Below, piece after piece: positions 51,021-57,818 of a stretch of DNA of 64,000 bases. Position 1 is the stretch's first letter; the number at the start of each line of letters is the position of its first letter. Source of the DNA: JAFIHK01 sp041441455 (GTDB taxonomy: Bacteria > Bacteroidota > Bacteroidia > Bacteroidales > UBA932); contig JASDTB010000038.1 in NCBI GenBank assembly GCA_041441455.1, positions 18,862-82,861 of the forward strand, written 5' to 3'. Position numbers and translations under genes: made by a program. The notes under the pieces are model-generated. The model had not been told where the DNA came from. It searched no databases and saw only the letters and a list, made by a program, of their open reading frames with translations.

Positions 51021-51590
51021 ATGCAATGGCTGATTGAATTGGACAAATCACTTTTTCTGTATCTAAATGGTCTTAATTCGACCTATGTAGATCCAGTTAT
51101 GGTCTTCTTTTCAGCCAAACTTGTGTGGATACCACTATATTTATTAATAGTCTATTTAATTGTAAAGTCAGAAGAGAAAAAATATCTTGTTTTTACTCTT
51201 TTGGCTGTTATAATAACATTTGCACTAACAGATACTGCTGGGAATCTAATCAAAAATACAGTTGAGAGGCTTCGACCTTGTCACGATCCACAAATTGCCC
51301 CTTTTGTCCACTTATTAGAGGGCAAAGGCAGCATGTATGGATACGTATCGAACCATGCTGCTAATGTATTTGGACTAGCTACAATTACAGCTGTAATCAT
51401 CCGAAATAGATATTATTCTATTGGCATTTTCCTTTGGGCAGCAATAGTTGCCTATAGTAGAATTTATGTTGGAAAGCACTACCCTCTCGACATAATTTCG
51501 GGAGCTATCGTCGGAGTTGTAATTGCTCTAATAGTGTTACGTCTGCTTGAATTGGTAAAAAATAGAAAAAATGTACTTCGTAATAGATAA
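51021..51590 (+). CDS. PAP2-family membrane phosphatase
   Basis: A 189-residue, five- to six-helix membrane protein of the type 2 phosphatidic acid phosphatase superfamily, probably acting on undecaprenyl pyrophosphate or phosphatidylglycerol phosphate. Motif 1 is KNTVERLRPCHDP, motif 2 VSNHAANVFG (Asn in place of the usual PSG before His) and motif 3 SRIYVGKHYPLDIISG, giving the conserved Arg, His, Arg, His, Asp set. It follows obg by six bases and overlaps lplA by 20. Confidence 0.93.
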   Translation: MQWLIELDKSLFLYLNGLNSTYVDPVMVFFSAKLVWIPLYLLIVYLIVKSEEKKYLVFTLLAVIITFALTDTAGNLIKNTVERLRPCHDPQIAPFVHLLEGKGSMYGYVSNHAANVFGLATITAVIIRNRYYSIGIFLWAAIVAYSRIYVGKHYPLDIISGAIVGVVIALIVLRLLELVKNRKNVLRNR

Positions 51591-52560
51591 ATCAACTGAT
51601 CCTCAATGGAATCTTGCGGCAGAGGAGTATCTCTTTAAACATTTGAATGAACCTTTATTTCGTCTTTGGCAAAACGAAAATGCAGTGATTGTTGGACATC
51701 ATCAGAATGCTCTCGCAGAGATAAATATAGACTATGTCTCACAAAATGGGATTAAGGTTGTTCGTCGCCTTACAGGTGGTGGCGCTGTTTTTCATGATTT
51801 AGGGAATGTAAATTTCACATTTATAGATAATCGCATAGATAATGAAGACACCTCTTCTATGTTTGCGCGTTTTACAAAACCTATCATCGAGGCACTTGAG
51901 GGATTAGGAGTGAAAGCATACCTCGAGGGTAGAAATGACCTATTAATTGATGGCCGAAAATTTTCGGGAAATGCGGTTGCTGTATATAAAAACAGAGTAT
52001 TGCAACATGGGACACTTCTCTTTGCGTCATCAATGGCCGACCTCTCTCAAGCCCTTGCAAGCAGACCAGAAAAATTCACAGGTAAATCTGTCCAATCGAA
52101 TAGAAGTAGAGTAACTAACATCAGCGAACATCTCGCTCAGCCGATGTCGGTAGAGAGCTTTATCGATTATATGGACAATTTTATTCGAAACAACAGAGCG
52201 AAGGATTACAAGCTTTACAGTTATTCGAGCAAAGATCTTTTTGAAATTTCAAAACTTAAGGCAGAAAAGTATAGCAAAGAGTGGTGGAATTTCGGTCAAT
52301 CACCTAAATATCAATTTTCAAAAGTTGAGAAGTTCAACGGAGGACTACTTGAGGTCTATCTAAATGTAGAGAAGGGTGTTATCTCTGAAATAAAAATTTT
52401 TGGCGATTACTTTTTCACAAAAGAGACAGCAGAGATAGAAAATCTTCTAGTAGGAACAATGCATAACTATGAATCAGTAAAGAGTGCATTGTTAGATATT
52501 GAGATCAGCGACTACTTTAGTAATATAAGTAAAGAGGAGTTTATATCAATTTTGTTTTAA
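51571..52560 (+). CDS. lplA: Lipoate-protein ligase A
   Basis: Attaches scavenged lipoate to 2-oxoacid dehydrogenase or glycine cleavage subunits. The 329-residue protein has RRLTGGGAVFHDLGNVNFTFI, the catalytic Lys in GRKFSGNAVAVYKNRVLQHGTLLF and a C-terminal accessory domain from about residue 250. Length matches E. coli LplA. It is the last gene of the hpt-adk-obg-pap2-lplA run and is followed by a strong terminator. Confidence 0.96.
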   Translation: MYFVIDKSTDPQWNLAAEEYLFKHLNEPLFRLWQNENAVIVGHHQNALAEINIDYVSQNGIKVVRRLTGGGAVFHDLGNVNFTFIDNRIDNEDTSSMFARFTKPIIEALEGLGVKAYLEGRNDLLIDGRKFSGNAVAVYKNRVLQHGTLLFASSMADLSQALASRPEKFTGKSVQSNRSRVTNISEHLAQPMSVESFIDYMDNFIRNNRAKDYKLYSYSSKDLFEISKLKAEKYSKEWWNFGQSPKYQFSKVEKFNGGLLEVYLNVEKGVISEIKIFGDYFFTKETAEIENLLVGTMHNYESVKSALLDIEISDYFSNISKEEFISILF

Positions 52561-52579
52561 CCTATATTTTATAACATAG

Positions 52580-52635
52580 AATCCGTCCAGTATTTGTGTA
52601 AATACACATTTTCACTGGACGGATTTTCGTTTATT
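52580..52635 (+). terminator. Terminator after lplA
   Basis: A 12-bp perfect inverted repeat, AATCCGTCCAGT (52580-52591) and ACTGGACGGATT (52614-52625), encloses a second small hairpin (TGTGTAAATACACA) and is followed by TTCGTTTATTTTC. The rest of the gap up to 52754 is AT-rich; I see no gene in it. Confidence 0.88.
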
Positions 52636-52754
52636 TTCTCATATCAGAGAATTAAGGATTACAATCCTTTTCACTTAAACACCTTACGGCTAATGATATG
52701 TTCGTTAATTTCTTCTATCGTTTTTTTTAGTTTTTATTGGTTAGCATTATTTTG

Positions 52755-53048
52755 TTACAAATTATGTCTTTTCTCTTTAACCTTTACGAGCAAGTCTTTT
52801 AACACATCAACACAGTCAACAAGCGCATCTTCAAATTTGTTCGAATGTCTTTCAACAACGAGATCATTTCCAGGAATGTCAACTCTGATCTTAACTTGTT
52901 TGTTTTCGTAATCCGGTAACAAACTTAGGAATACCTCTACCCTTACGATTTCATCATAGAATTTAGGTAATTTTTCAAGTTTCTTTTCGATGAAGTCCAA
53001 TAGTTTTTGATCTGCATCAAACTTTAGAGATTGAATTCTGATGTCCAT
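52755..53048 (-). CDS. hpf: Ribosome hibernation-promoting factor, short form
   Basis: A 97-residue HPF/RaiA protein that binds the 30S decoding region and dimerises or silences ribosomes in stationary phase. MDIRIQSLKFDADQKLLDFIEKKL and VDIPGNDLVVERHSNKFEDALVDCVDVL show the beta-alpha-beta core. The long-form C-terminal dimerisation domain is absent. Unusually for this genome it has a strong Shine-Dalgarno (AAGGAGGA) four bases before the ATG. It follows the Xer gene by one base, in the cluster rpsU-xer-hpf. Confidence 0.95.
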   Translation of the reverse strand: MDIRIQSLKFDADQKLLDFIEKKLEKLPKFYDEIVRVEVFLSLLPDYENKQVKIRVDIPGNDLVVERHSNKFEDALVDCVDVLKDLLVKVKEKRHNL

Positions 53049-53049
53049 A

Positions 53050-53952
53050 TTATCCTCCTTTTTTTGCTCTTGGATGAGCAGTTATAAATACCTTTTTGAG
53101 TTGCTCGAAAGAGTTGTGGGTATATACTTGGGTTGCTGCCAAGGATGAGTGGCCCAATATCTCTTTTATGCTATTTAAGTCCGCTCCATTGTTTAACAGG
53201 TGAGTCGCTATTGAATGCCGTAGCTTATGTGGACTCTTCTTCCCTTTAAATTCTGGGAACTTATTTAGCTCCTTTCCTACTACTTTATTAACAAAAGAGA
53301 GGTAGAAATGTTGTCCCGAATCGGTCAAAAAAAGATAATTTTCGTCGTTCACAGGATAGTTCTCCCGAAAGTCAGACAAATACCTTTTTAGGATTGCCAT
53401 TAGCTCAGTGGTCAACGGTACTTCTCTCATCTTATCACCCTTTCCAGTGACTTTTAAGACCGCTCGACTAAAGTCAATGTCGCCAATTTTTAATGATGCC
53501 AACTCTGCCCTTCTAATCCCTGTAGAATAGAGAAGAATCACAACCATTCTGTCACGAATTGCAATAAAATCATCACTCTCTGGAAGCTCCGAAAAATAGG
53601 ATTGGATTGCGTCAGTTGTGAAGAAATCTGGAAGTCTTTTCTCTTGTTTTGGTCTACGCACCTGTTTTGCAGGATTTGATGAAATTAATCCAGCTTTAAG
53701 AAGATAAGTACAGAAACTACTAATCGCAGACAATTTTAAATTCATTGTTCTCGAAGAGATTCCGTTTTCTAGATTTGATGCCACAAATCCTCTAATATTT
53801 CGATAGTTGAGAAGAGTGAGTTCCGATTCGTCATCGACTTTATTACAGAAAGCATAATACTCATCGATAGCTGTACGATAGATCTCTATCGTTCTGAGTG
53901 AATACCTTTTCTCCACCCTGATATACTCCAAATATCTCTCTGCGTAACTCAT
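53050..53952 (-). CDS. Tyrosine recombinase of the XerC/XerD type
   Basis: A 300-residue site-specific recombinase resolving chromosome dimers. The SAM-like N-domain (1-95) is followed by the catalytic domain with Arg147 (TGIRRAEL), Lys171 (TGKGDK), His242 and Arg245 (HKLRHS), His268 (LGHSS) and the nucleophile Tyr277 (VYTH): all six active-site residues are present. Length fits XerC/D. XerC versus XerD cannot be decided here. It sits between rpsU and hpf, a conserved Bacteroidota arrangement, so it is the housekeeping recombinase rather than a mobile-element integrase. Confidence 0.95.
   Translation of the reverse strand: MSYAERYLEYIRVEKRYSLRTIEIYRTAIDEYYAFCNKVDDESELTLLNYRNIRGFVASNLENGISSRTMNLKLSAISSFCTYLLKAGLISSNPAKQVRRPKQEKRLPDFFTTDAIQSYFSELPESDDFIAIRDRMVVILLYSTGIRRAELASLKIGDIDFSRAVLKVTGKGDKMREVPLTTELMAILKRYLSDFRENYPVNDENYLFLTDSGQHFYLSFVNKVVGKELNKFPEFKGKKSPHKLRHSIATHLLNNGADLNSIKEILGHSSLAATQVYTHNSFEQLKKVFITAHPRAKKGG
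53053..53060 (-). promoter_or_regulatory. Strong Shine-Dalgarno of hpf inside the end of the Xer gene
   Basis: AAGGAGGA on the minus strand, four bases before the hpf ATG. It is formed by the last codons of the upstream recombinase (Lys-Lys-Gly-Gly). Most genes in the window lack any such sequence. Confidence 0.65.
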
Positions 53953-53971
53953 AACTCAAGTACTAATTTAC

Positions 53972-54011
53972 AAAAAAAAAGGCATCGCGAAAAATATCAC
54001 GATACCTTTTT
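53972..54011 (-). terminator. Terminator between rpsU and the Xer gene
   Basis: AAAGG, ATCG and GA segments (53978-53990) pair with TC, CGAT and CCTTT (53997-54009), with two C-A mismatches; on the minus strand a long T-tract follows. It would separate the abundant rpsU message from xer-hpf or let only part of the polymerases through. Confidence 0.75.
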
Positions 54012-54030
54012 GTATTTTGTTTATAAGAAA

Positions 54031-54222
54031 CTACTCTTCGTTGCGATGCATAGCTTGAACGTAGACAGCCTTCTTCACCTCTTCACGTCTTTTAACAGAT
54101 TTCTTTACAAAAGTCTTTCTGCTTCTAAGTTCGCGAACGATGCCGGTCTTCTCGAATTTTCTCTTGAATTTCTTCAAAGCTCTTTCGATATTTTCACCTT
54201 CTTTAATTGGTACTATAATCAT
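54031..54222 (-). CDS. rpsU: 30S ribosomal protein bS21
   Basis: A 63-residue basic protein of the small ribosomal subunit, bound near the 3' end of 16S rRNA. MIIVPIKEGENIERALKKFKRKFEKTG and RSRKTFVKKSVKRREEVKKA are typical. The start at 54222 is fixed by homology and by the Shine-Dalgarno AAAGGAGGTG eight bases upstream; a longer open frame upstream is not coding. In Bacteroidota bS21 helps hide the anti-Shine-Dalgarno, and a strong Shine-Dalgarno on rpsU is thought to serve autoregulation. It is transcribed from a consensus promoter and followed by a terminator. Confidence 0.97.
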   Translation of the reverse strand: MIIVPIKEGENIERALKKFKRKFEKTGIVRELRSRKTFVKKSVKRREEVKKAVYVQAMHRNEE

Positions 54223-54230
54223 AAGCTTTA

Positions 54231-54240
54231 CACCTCCTTT
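54231..54240 (-). promoter_or_regulatory. Extended Shine-Dalgarno of rpsU
   Basis: AAAGGAGGTG on the minus strand, eight bases before the rpsU ATG, is complementary to the 16S 3' tail. It is the strongest such site seen in the window and fits bS21 autoregulation described for Bacteroidota. Confidence 0.8.
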
Positions 54241-54250
54241 TATTGGGCGA

Positions 54251-54281
54251 CAAAAATATACATTTTTTATTAAACAGCCAA
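54251..54281 (-). promoter_or_regulatory. Predicted promoter of rpsU
   Basis: A TTG -33 box (54281-54279), a 20-base spacer and TATTTTTG (54258-54251) match the Bacteroidota consensus. A divergent -7 box for hutU (TATTTTTG, 54300-54307, plus strand) lies just beyond. Confidence 0.72.
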
Positions 54282-54299
54282 GTTTCGGCCTCTTTTTAT

Positions 54300-54307
54300 T
54301 ATTTTTG
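54300..54307 (+). promoter_or_regulatory. Predicted -7 box of hutU
   Basis: TATTTTTG on the plus strand, 20 bases before the hutU ATG; no -33 box at the usual distance. Confidence 0.45.
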
Positions 54308-54327
54308 TAATCCAAAACTAAACATTT

Positions 54328-56370
54328 ATGACTACCGAACAATTTAAAAAAGCCGTTTCCGAAGGCATTCCGGACACTCTTCCGCCGGTAAAACCGTACG
54401 AACCGGAAATAAATCATGCACCCAAAAGAAAAGACATTTTGTCTAAGGAAGAGAAGAAACTGGCTCTGCACAATGCACTGCGCTATTTTGAGCCTAAACA
54501 TCATCAAGAACTGGCAGAAGAGTTTGCCAAAGAGCTTAAGGATTACGGAAGAATCTATATGTATAGATTACGTCCCGACTATAAAATAACTGCTAGAACC
54601 ATCTTCGATTTCCCGCATAAATCGGTGCAAGCTGCAGCTATTATGCTTATGTTAAGTAATAATCTAGATTACGCCGTTGCGCAACATCCTCATGAATTAA
54701 TCACATATGGAGGAAATGGCGCTGTTTTCCAAAACTGGGCGCAATATAGACTTACTATGAAGTATCTTTCTGAGATGACTGACGAACAGACTCTAGTTCT
54801 CTATTCTGGTCATCCTATGGGTCTTTTCCCTTCGCATAAAGAGGCTCCCCGAGTAATCGTTACAAATGGTATGGTAATTCCAAACTACTCGTCAAAAGAT
54901 CATTGGGAAAAATTCAATGCTCTTGGTGTGTCTCAATATGGACAAATGACAGCAGGTTCTTTCATGTATATTGGACCTCAGGGTATTGTTCATGGAACAA
55001 CAATTACAGTTCTTAATGCTGCTAGAATGCATTCTGAAAAACAGGGCCAAAGTACCAATGACCTAAGAGGTAAAGTTTTTGTAAGCTCAGGATTAGGAGG
55101 AATGTCGGGTGCTCAACCAAAAGCTGCTGTTATTGCTGGAGTAATTGGAGTTGTTGCCGAAATAAATCCTAAAGCAGTACATACAAGACACTCCCAAGGA
55201 TGGGTAGATGAGGTATTTACAGACCTAGACGCAATCGTTAACAGAATCAAGGTTGCCAAAGAGAATAAAGAGGCTGTATCGCTCGCTTACCAAGGAAACA
55301 TAATCGATTTATGGGAAAAATTTGTCTATTGCGGATTAGAGATTGACCTCGGGTCGGATCAGACATCTCTTCACAATCCATGGGCAGGAGGATATTATCC
55401 AGCAGGTATTAGTTTCGAGGAGTCGAACAGACTTATGGCTGAAGAGCCTGAGAAATTCAGAGAAGAGGTACAAAAGAGCCTTGTGCGCCATGCTGCAGCA
55501 ATTAATAAGCTAACTGAAAGAGGAATGTATTTCTTCGACTATGGAAATGCCTTTTTATTAGAGGCCTCTCGTGCAGGTGCTGATATCATGAAACAAGATG
55601 GCACATTTAAATATCCATCTTATGTTCAAGATATTATGGGTCCGTTATTCTTCGATTATGGATTTGGTCCATACAGATGGGTGTGCACCTCTTCAAATCC
55701 AAAAGATCTTGAGACTACCGACCAAATTGCTGCTGAAGTTTTGGAAGAGATTATGCAAAACTCTCCAGAAGAGATCAAGATGCAGATGGCAGACAATATT
55801 CTCTGGATTAGACAAGCTGGCGCAAATAAATTGGTTGTTGGCTCTCAAGCCCGAATTTTATATGCCGATGCCGAAGGAAGAACGAAGATTGCGCTGGCAA
55901 TGAATAAAGCAATCAGAGATGGTAAGGTATCTGCCCCAATTGTATTAGGAAGGGATCATCATGATGTATCTGGAACAGACTCTCCATATAGAGAGACCTC
56001 AAATATCTATGATGGCTCAAGTTTCACTGCAGATATGGCTATTCATAATGTAATTGGAGACTCATTCAGAGGAGCAACATGGGTATCAATCCACAATGGT
56101 GGTGGCGTTGGTTGGGGAGAGGTTATCAATGGTGGCTTTGGAATGGTGATTGATGGAAGTGATGATGCCGACAGAAGAATTAAAAACATGCTTCATTGGG
56201 ATGTTAACAATGGTATCGCAAGAAGATCATGGGCAAGAAACAGTGGTGCTATCTTTGCCATCAAACGCGAAATGGAGAGGACTCCATTACTAAAAGTAAC
56301 AATACCGAATTTTGCAGATGAGTCATTAATCAGCAAGACCGCTGATCATATTTTCGACAGGGAAGCCTAA
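54328..56370 (+). CDS. hutU: Urocanate hydratase
   Basis: Second enzyme of histidine degradation, converting urocanate to imidazolone propionate with tightly bound NAD. The 680-residue protein is the long form found in Bacteroidota. It shows LITYGGNGAVFQNWAQYRL, YSGHPMGLFPSHKEAPR, VFVSSGLGGMSGAQPKAAVIAG (NAD-binding Gly-rich region), GRDHHDVSGTDSPYRET and SIHNGGGVGWGEVINGGFG. The other hut genes (hutH, hutI, ftcD) are not in the window, so the pathway is scattered or lies elsewhere. Its last 45 bases overlap the convergent lipocalin gene. Confidence 0.97.
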   Translation: MTTEQFKKAVSEGIPDTLPPVKPYEPEINHAPKRKDILSKEEKKLALHNALRYFEPKHHQELAEEFAKELKDYGRIYMYRLRPDYKITARTIFDFPHKSVQAAAIMLMLSNNLDYAVAQHPHELITYGGNGAVFQNWAQYRLTMKYLSEMTDEQTLVLYSGHPMGLFPSHKEAPRVIVTNGMVIPNYSSKDHWEKFNALGVSQYGQMTAGSFMYIGPQGIVHGTTITVLNAARMHSEKQGQSTNDLRGKVFVSSGLGGMSGAQPKAAVIAGVIGVVAEINPKAVHTRHSQGWVDEVFTDLDAIVNRIKVAKENKEAVSLAYQGNIIDLWEKFVYCGLEIDLGSDQTSLHNPWAGGYYPAGISFEESNRLMAEEPEKFREEVQKSLVRHAAAINKLTERGMYFFDYGNAFLLEASRAGADIMKQDGTFKYPSYVQDIMGPLFFDYGFGPYRWVCTSSNPKDLETTDQIAAEVLEEIMQNSPEEIKMQMADNILWIRQAGANKLVVGSQARILYADAEGRTKIALAMNKAIRDGKVSAPIVLGRDHHDVSGTDSPYRETSNIYDGSSFTADMAIHNVIGDSFRGATWVSIHNGGGVGWGEVINGGFGMVIDGSDDADRRIKNMLHWDVNNGIARRSWARNSGAIFAIKREMERTPLLKVTIPNFADESLISKTADHIFDREA

Positions 56371-56841
56371 CGAAGCTGCAAACTCTTTCATATCTTCTAC
56401 TACCTTTGGATCTGCTTGTCTATCACGACTTAGGATCCAGAGGTATTTTCTTGATGGGCCACCCACTAAGGCGTGTTGATAGTCTTGATCTACGTATAAT
56501 ACCCAATAGTCAGCTGAGAAAGGCCAAAAAAAGGTAACCTTAAGTTTTGAAGGTTCATTTATATCTGGAATCCAGGCAACTCCTTTTGCTTGTTTGATTT
56601 TGGATTTATCTTCAATCAGTCTGCCCTCATTTATGACAGTAATCTTCCCGTCTTCTCTAAGAATATAATTTGCAGTAATCTCCTCTAGCCCCTCTTCAAA
56701 ACTATTAGGTAGTCGCCAAACTTCATACCATTTACCCAAATATTTGTTTACATCAAATTTATCAGCTGTCTCTAATGCATTGTAAGAAGTTGCACAAGAA
56801 ATGCCTAGTAGTCCGAATACAGCTAAAATAATCTTTTTCAT
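56326..56841 (-). CDS. Lipocalin family lipoprotein (Blc-like)
   Basis: A 171-residue outer membrane-type lipocalin that probably binds lysolipids or fatty acids. The signal peptide ends in the lipobox GISC (lipidated Cys16). NKYLGKWYEVWRLPNSFEEGL is the first lipocalin signature (GxW), followed by ANYILREDGKITVINEG and KLKVTFFWPFSADYWVLYVD. The end LWILSRDRQADPKVVEDM is typical of Blc. Length is standard. Its 3' 45 bases overlap the end of hutU on the opposite strand. Confidence 0.94.
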   Translation of the reverse strand: MKKIILAVFGLLGISCATSYNALETADKFDVNKYLGKWYEVWRLPNSFEEGLEEITANYILREDGKITVINEGRLIEDKSKIKQAKGVAWIPDINEPSKLKVTFFWPFSADYWVLYVDQDYQHALVGGPSRKYLWILSRDRQADPKVVEDMKEFAASLGFPVENMISGLAD

Positions 56842-56891
56842 TATATCGTCTCCTCTATCTTTAATATAAAATTAGTAAAAAAACTTAATAC

Positions 56892-56907
56892 TGTATCAAT
56901 TGTTACA
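56892..56907. promoter_or_regulatory. Near-palindromic operator, Crp/Fnr-like, upstream of the ferredoxin-like gene
   Basis: TGTATCAATTGTTACA is palindromic at 14 of 16 positions, with the TGT(A)...(T)ACA ends typical of Crp/Fnr-family sites. A near-match -7 box, TAATATTG (56929-56936), lies downstream, placing the operator centre about 42 bases before the likely transcription start, the class II activator position. Confidence 0.4.
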
Positions 56908-56960
56908 ATTATCATGATGCAAAGTTCATAATATTGCACCATAATTTAAAATCGACAATC

Positions 56961-57818
56961 ATGAAAAGAACAGTTATTAAAATAGACGAGGAATTATGTA
57001 ATGGATGTGGCAATTGTGTTAGCGGGTGCCATGAAGGTGCTTTACAATTAATAAATGGTAAGGCAGTGATGATCAGCGATCTTTTTTGTGATGGACTTGG
57101 TGCTTGTATTGGCGAGTGCCCAGTTGGAGCAATTACTCTAGAAGAGAGAGAGGCTGAACCATATAGCGAAGTTGCAGTAATGGAGAGAATATCTCCTAAA
57201 GGGGAAAAAGTTGTACTTGCACATTTGAAACATCTAAAAGAGCATGGTGAGACAAAATGGTTCAACGAAGGTGTAGATTGGTTAAAACAAAATAATTTAA
57301 ATTACAATATCGATTCACTTATGCAAAAAGAGGAACCAAAGATGGCTTGCGGATGCCCAGGCAGTATGGCTAGAGATTTTAGAAACAATACACCCGCTTC
57401 CCAAACTCAATCTCACGGATTAAAATTTTCTGGAGAGTCTGAATTAAGACAATGGCCTGTTCAACTTCATCTATTGAATCCAGCAGCAGGATATTTTCAA
57501 AATGCCGATGTGCTTTTAGCTTCGGACTGTTCGGCATTCACTCACGGTTCGTTCCACGACACATTTTTGAAAAATAGAATTCTAGCAATTGCTTGTCCAA
57601 AGCTAGACCATAACACCGAAAGCTATGTTGATAAACTTGTTGCGATGTTTGATGAGTCTAGAATCAATACTTTAACGGTGATAATGATGGAGGTTCCTTG
57701 TTGTGGTGGGCTTATGATGTTTGTGAAAAAAACTAGAGAAAAGGCACGCAGAAACGTCCCTGTTAAGGCAATCATTTTGTCGGTAAGAGGTGAAGTACTT
57801 AGCGAAGATTGGGTATAA
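56961..57818 (+). CDS. Ferredoxin-type 4Fe-4S protein with extra Cys-rich domain
   Basis: A 285-residue cytoplasmic redox protein. The N-terminus carries a 2[4Fe-4S]-like region: CNGCGNCVSGCHEGA (first set, about residues 13-25) and CDGLGACIGECPVGAI (about 44-60), with non-standard spacing in the second. A middle CGCPG motif and a C-terminal domain with ASDCSAF, AIACPKLD and VPCCGGL may bind another metal centre. The ATG at 56961 is chosen since coding similarity begins at KRTVIKIDEELC; an in-frame ATG at 56934 would lie in the promoter. Homologues in anaerobes are uncharacterised ferredoxin-domain proteins. The stop abuts the convergent DUF4384 gene with no gap. Confidence 0.9.
   Translation: MKRTVIKIDEELCNGCGNCVSGCHEGALQLINGKAVMISDLFCDGLGACIGECPVGAITLEEREAEPYSEVAVMERISPKGEKVVLAHLKHLKEHGETKWFNEGVDWLKQNNLNYNIDSLMQKEEPKMACGCPGSMARDFRNNTPASQTQSHGLKFSGESELRQWPVQLHLLNPAAGYFQNADVLLASDCSAFTHGSFHDTFLKNRILAIACPKLDHNTESYVDKLVAMFDESRINTLTVIMMEVPCCGGLMMFVKKTREKARRNVPVKAIILSVRGEVLSEDWV

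Noticed and set aside
52655..52669. Small palindrome AAGGATT/AATCCTT downstream of hpf as a terminator
   Set aside because: The stem is short, the loop is only two bases, and no U-tract follows on the minus strand.
52594..52911. 105-codon plus-strand ORF after lplA
   Set aside because: It starts inside a strong terminator and runs antisense to hpf; the composition is that of a shadow frame.
53050..53952. Xer recombinase as an integrase of a mobile element
   Set aside because: It sits between rpsU and hpf, has the housekeeping length, and there are no repeats, tRNA target or phage genes nearby.
54223..54507. N-terminal extension of bS21 to 158 residues
   Set aside because: The extension would cross the rpsU Shine-Dalgarno and promoter and enter the hutU gene; the 63-residue form matches the family.
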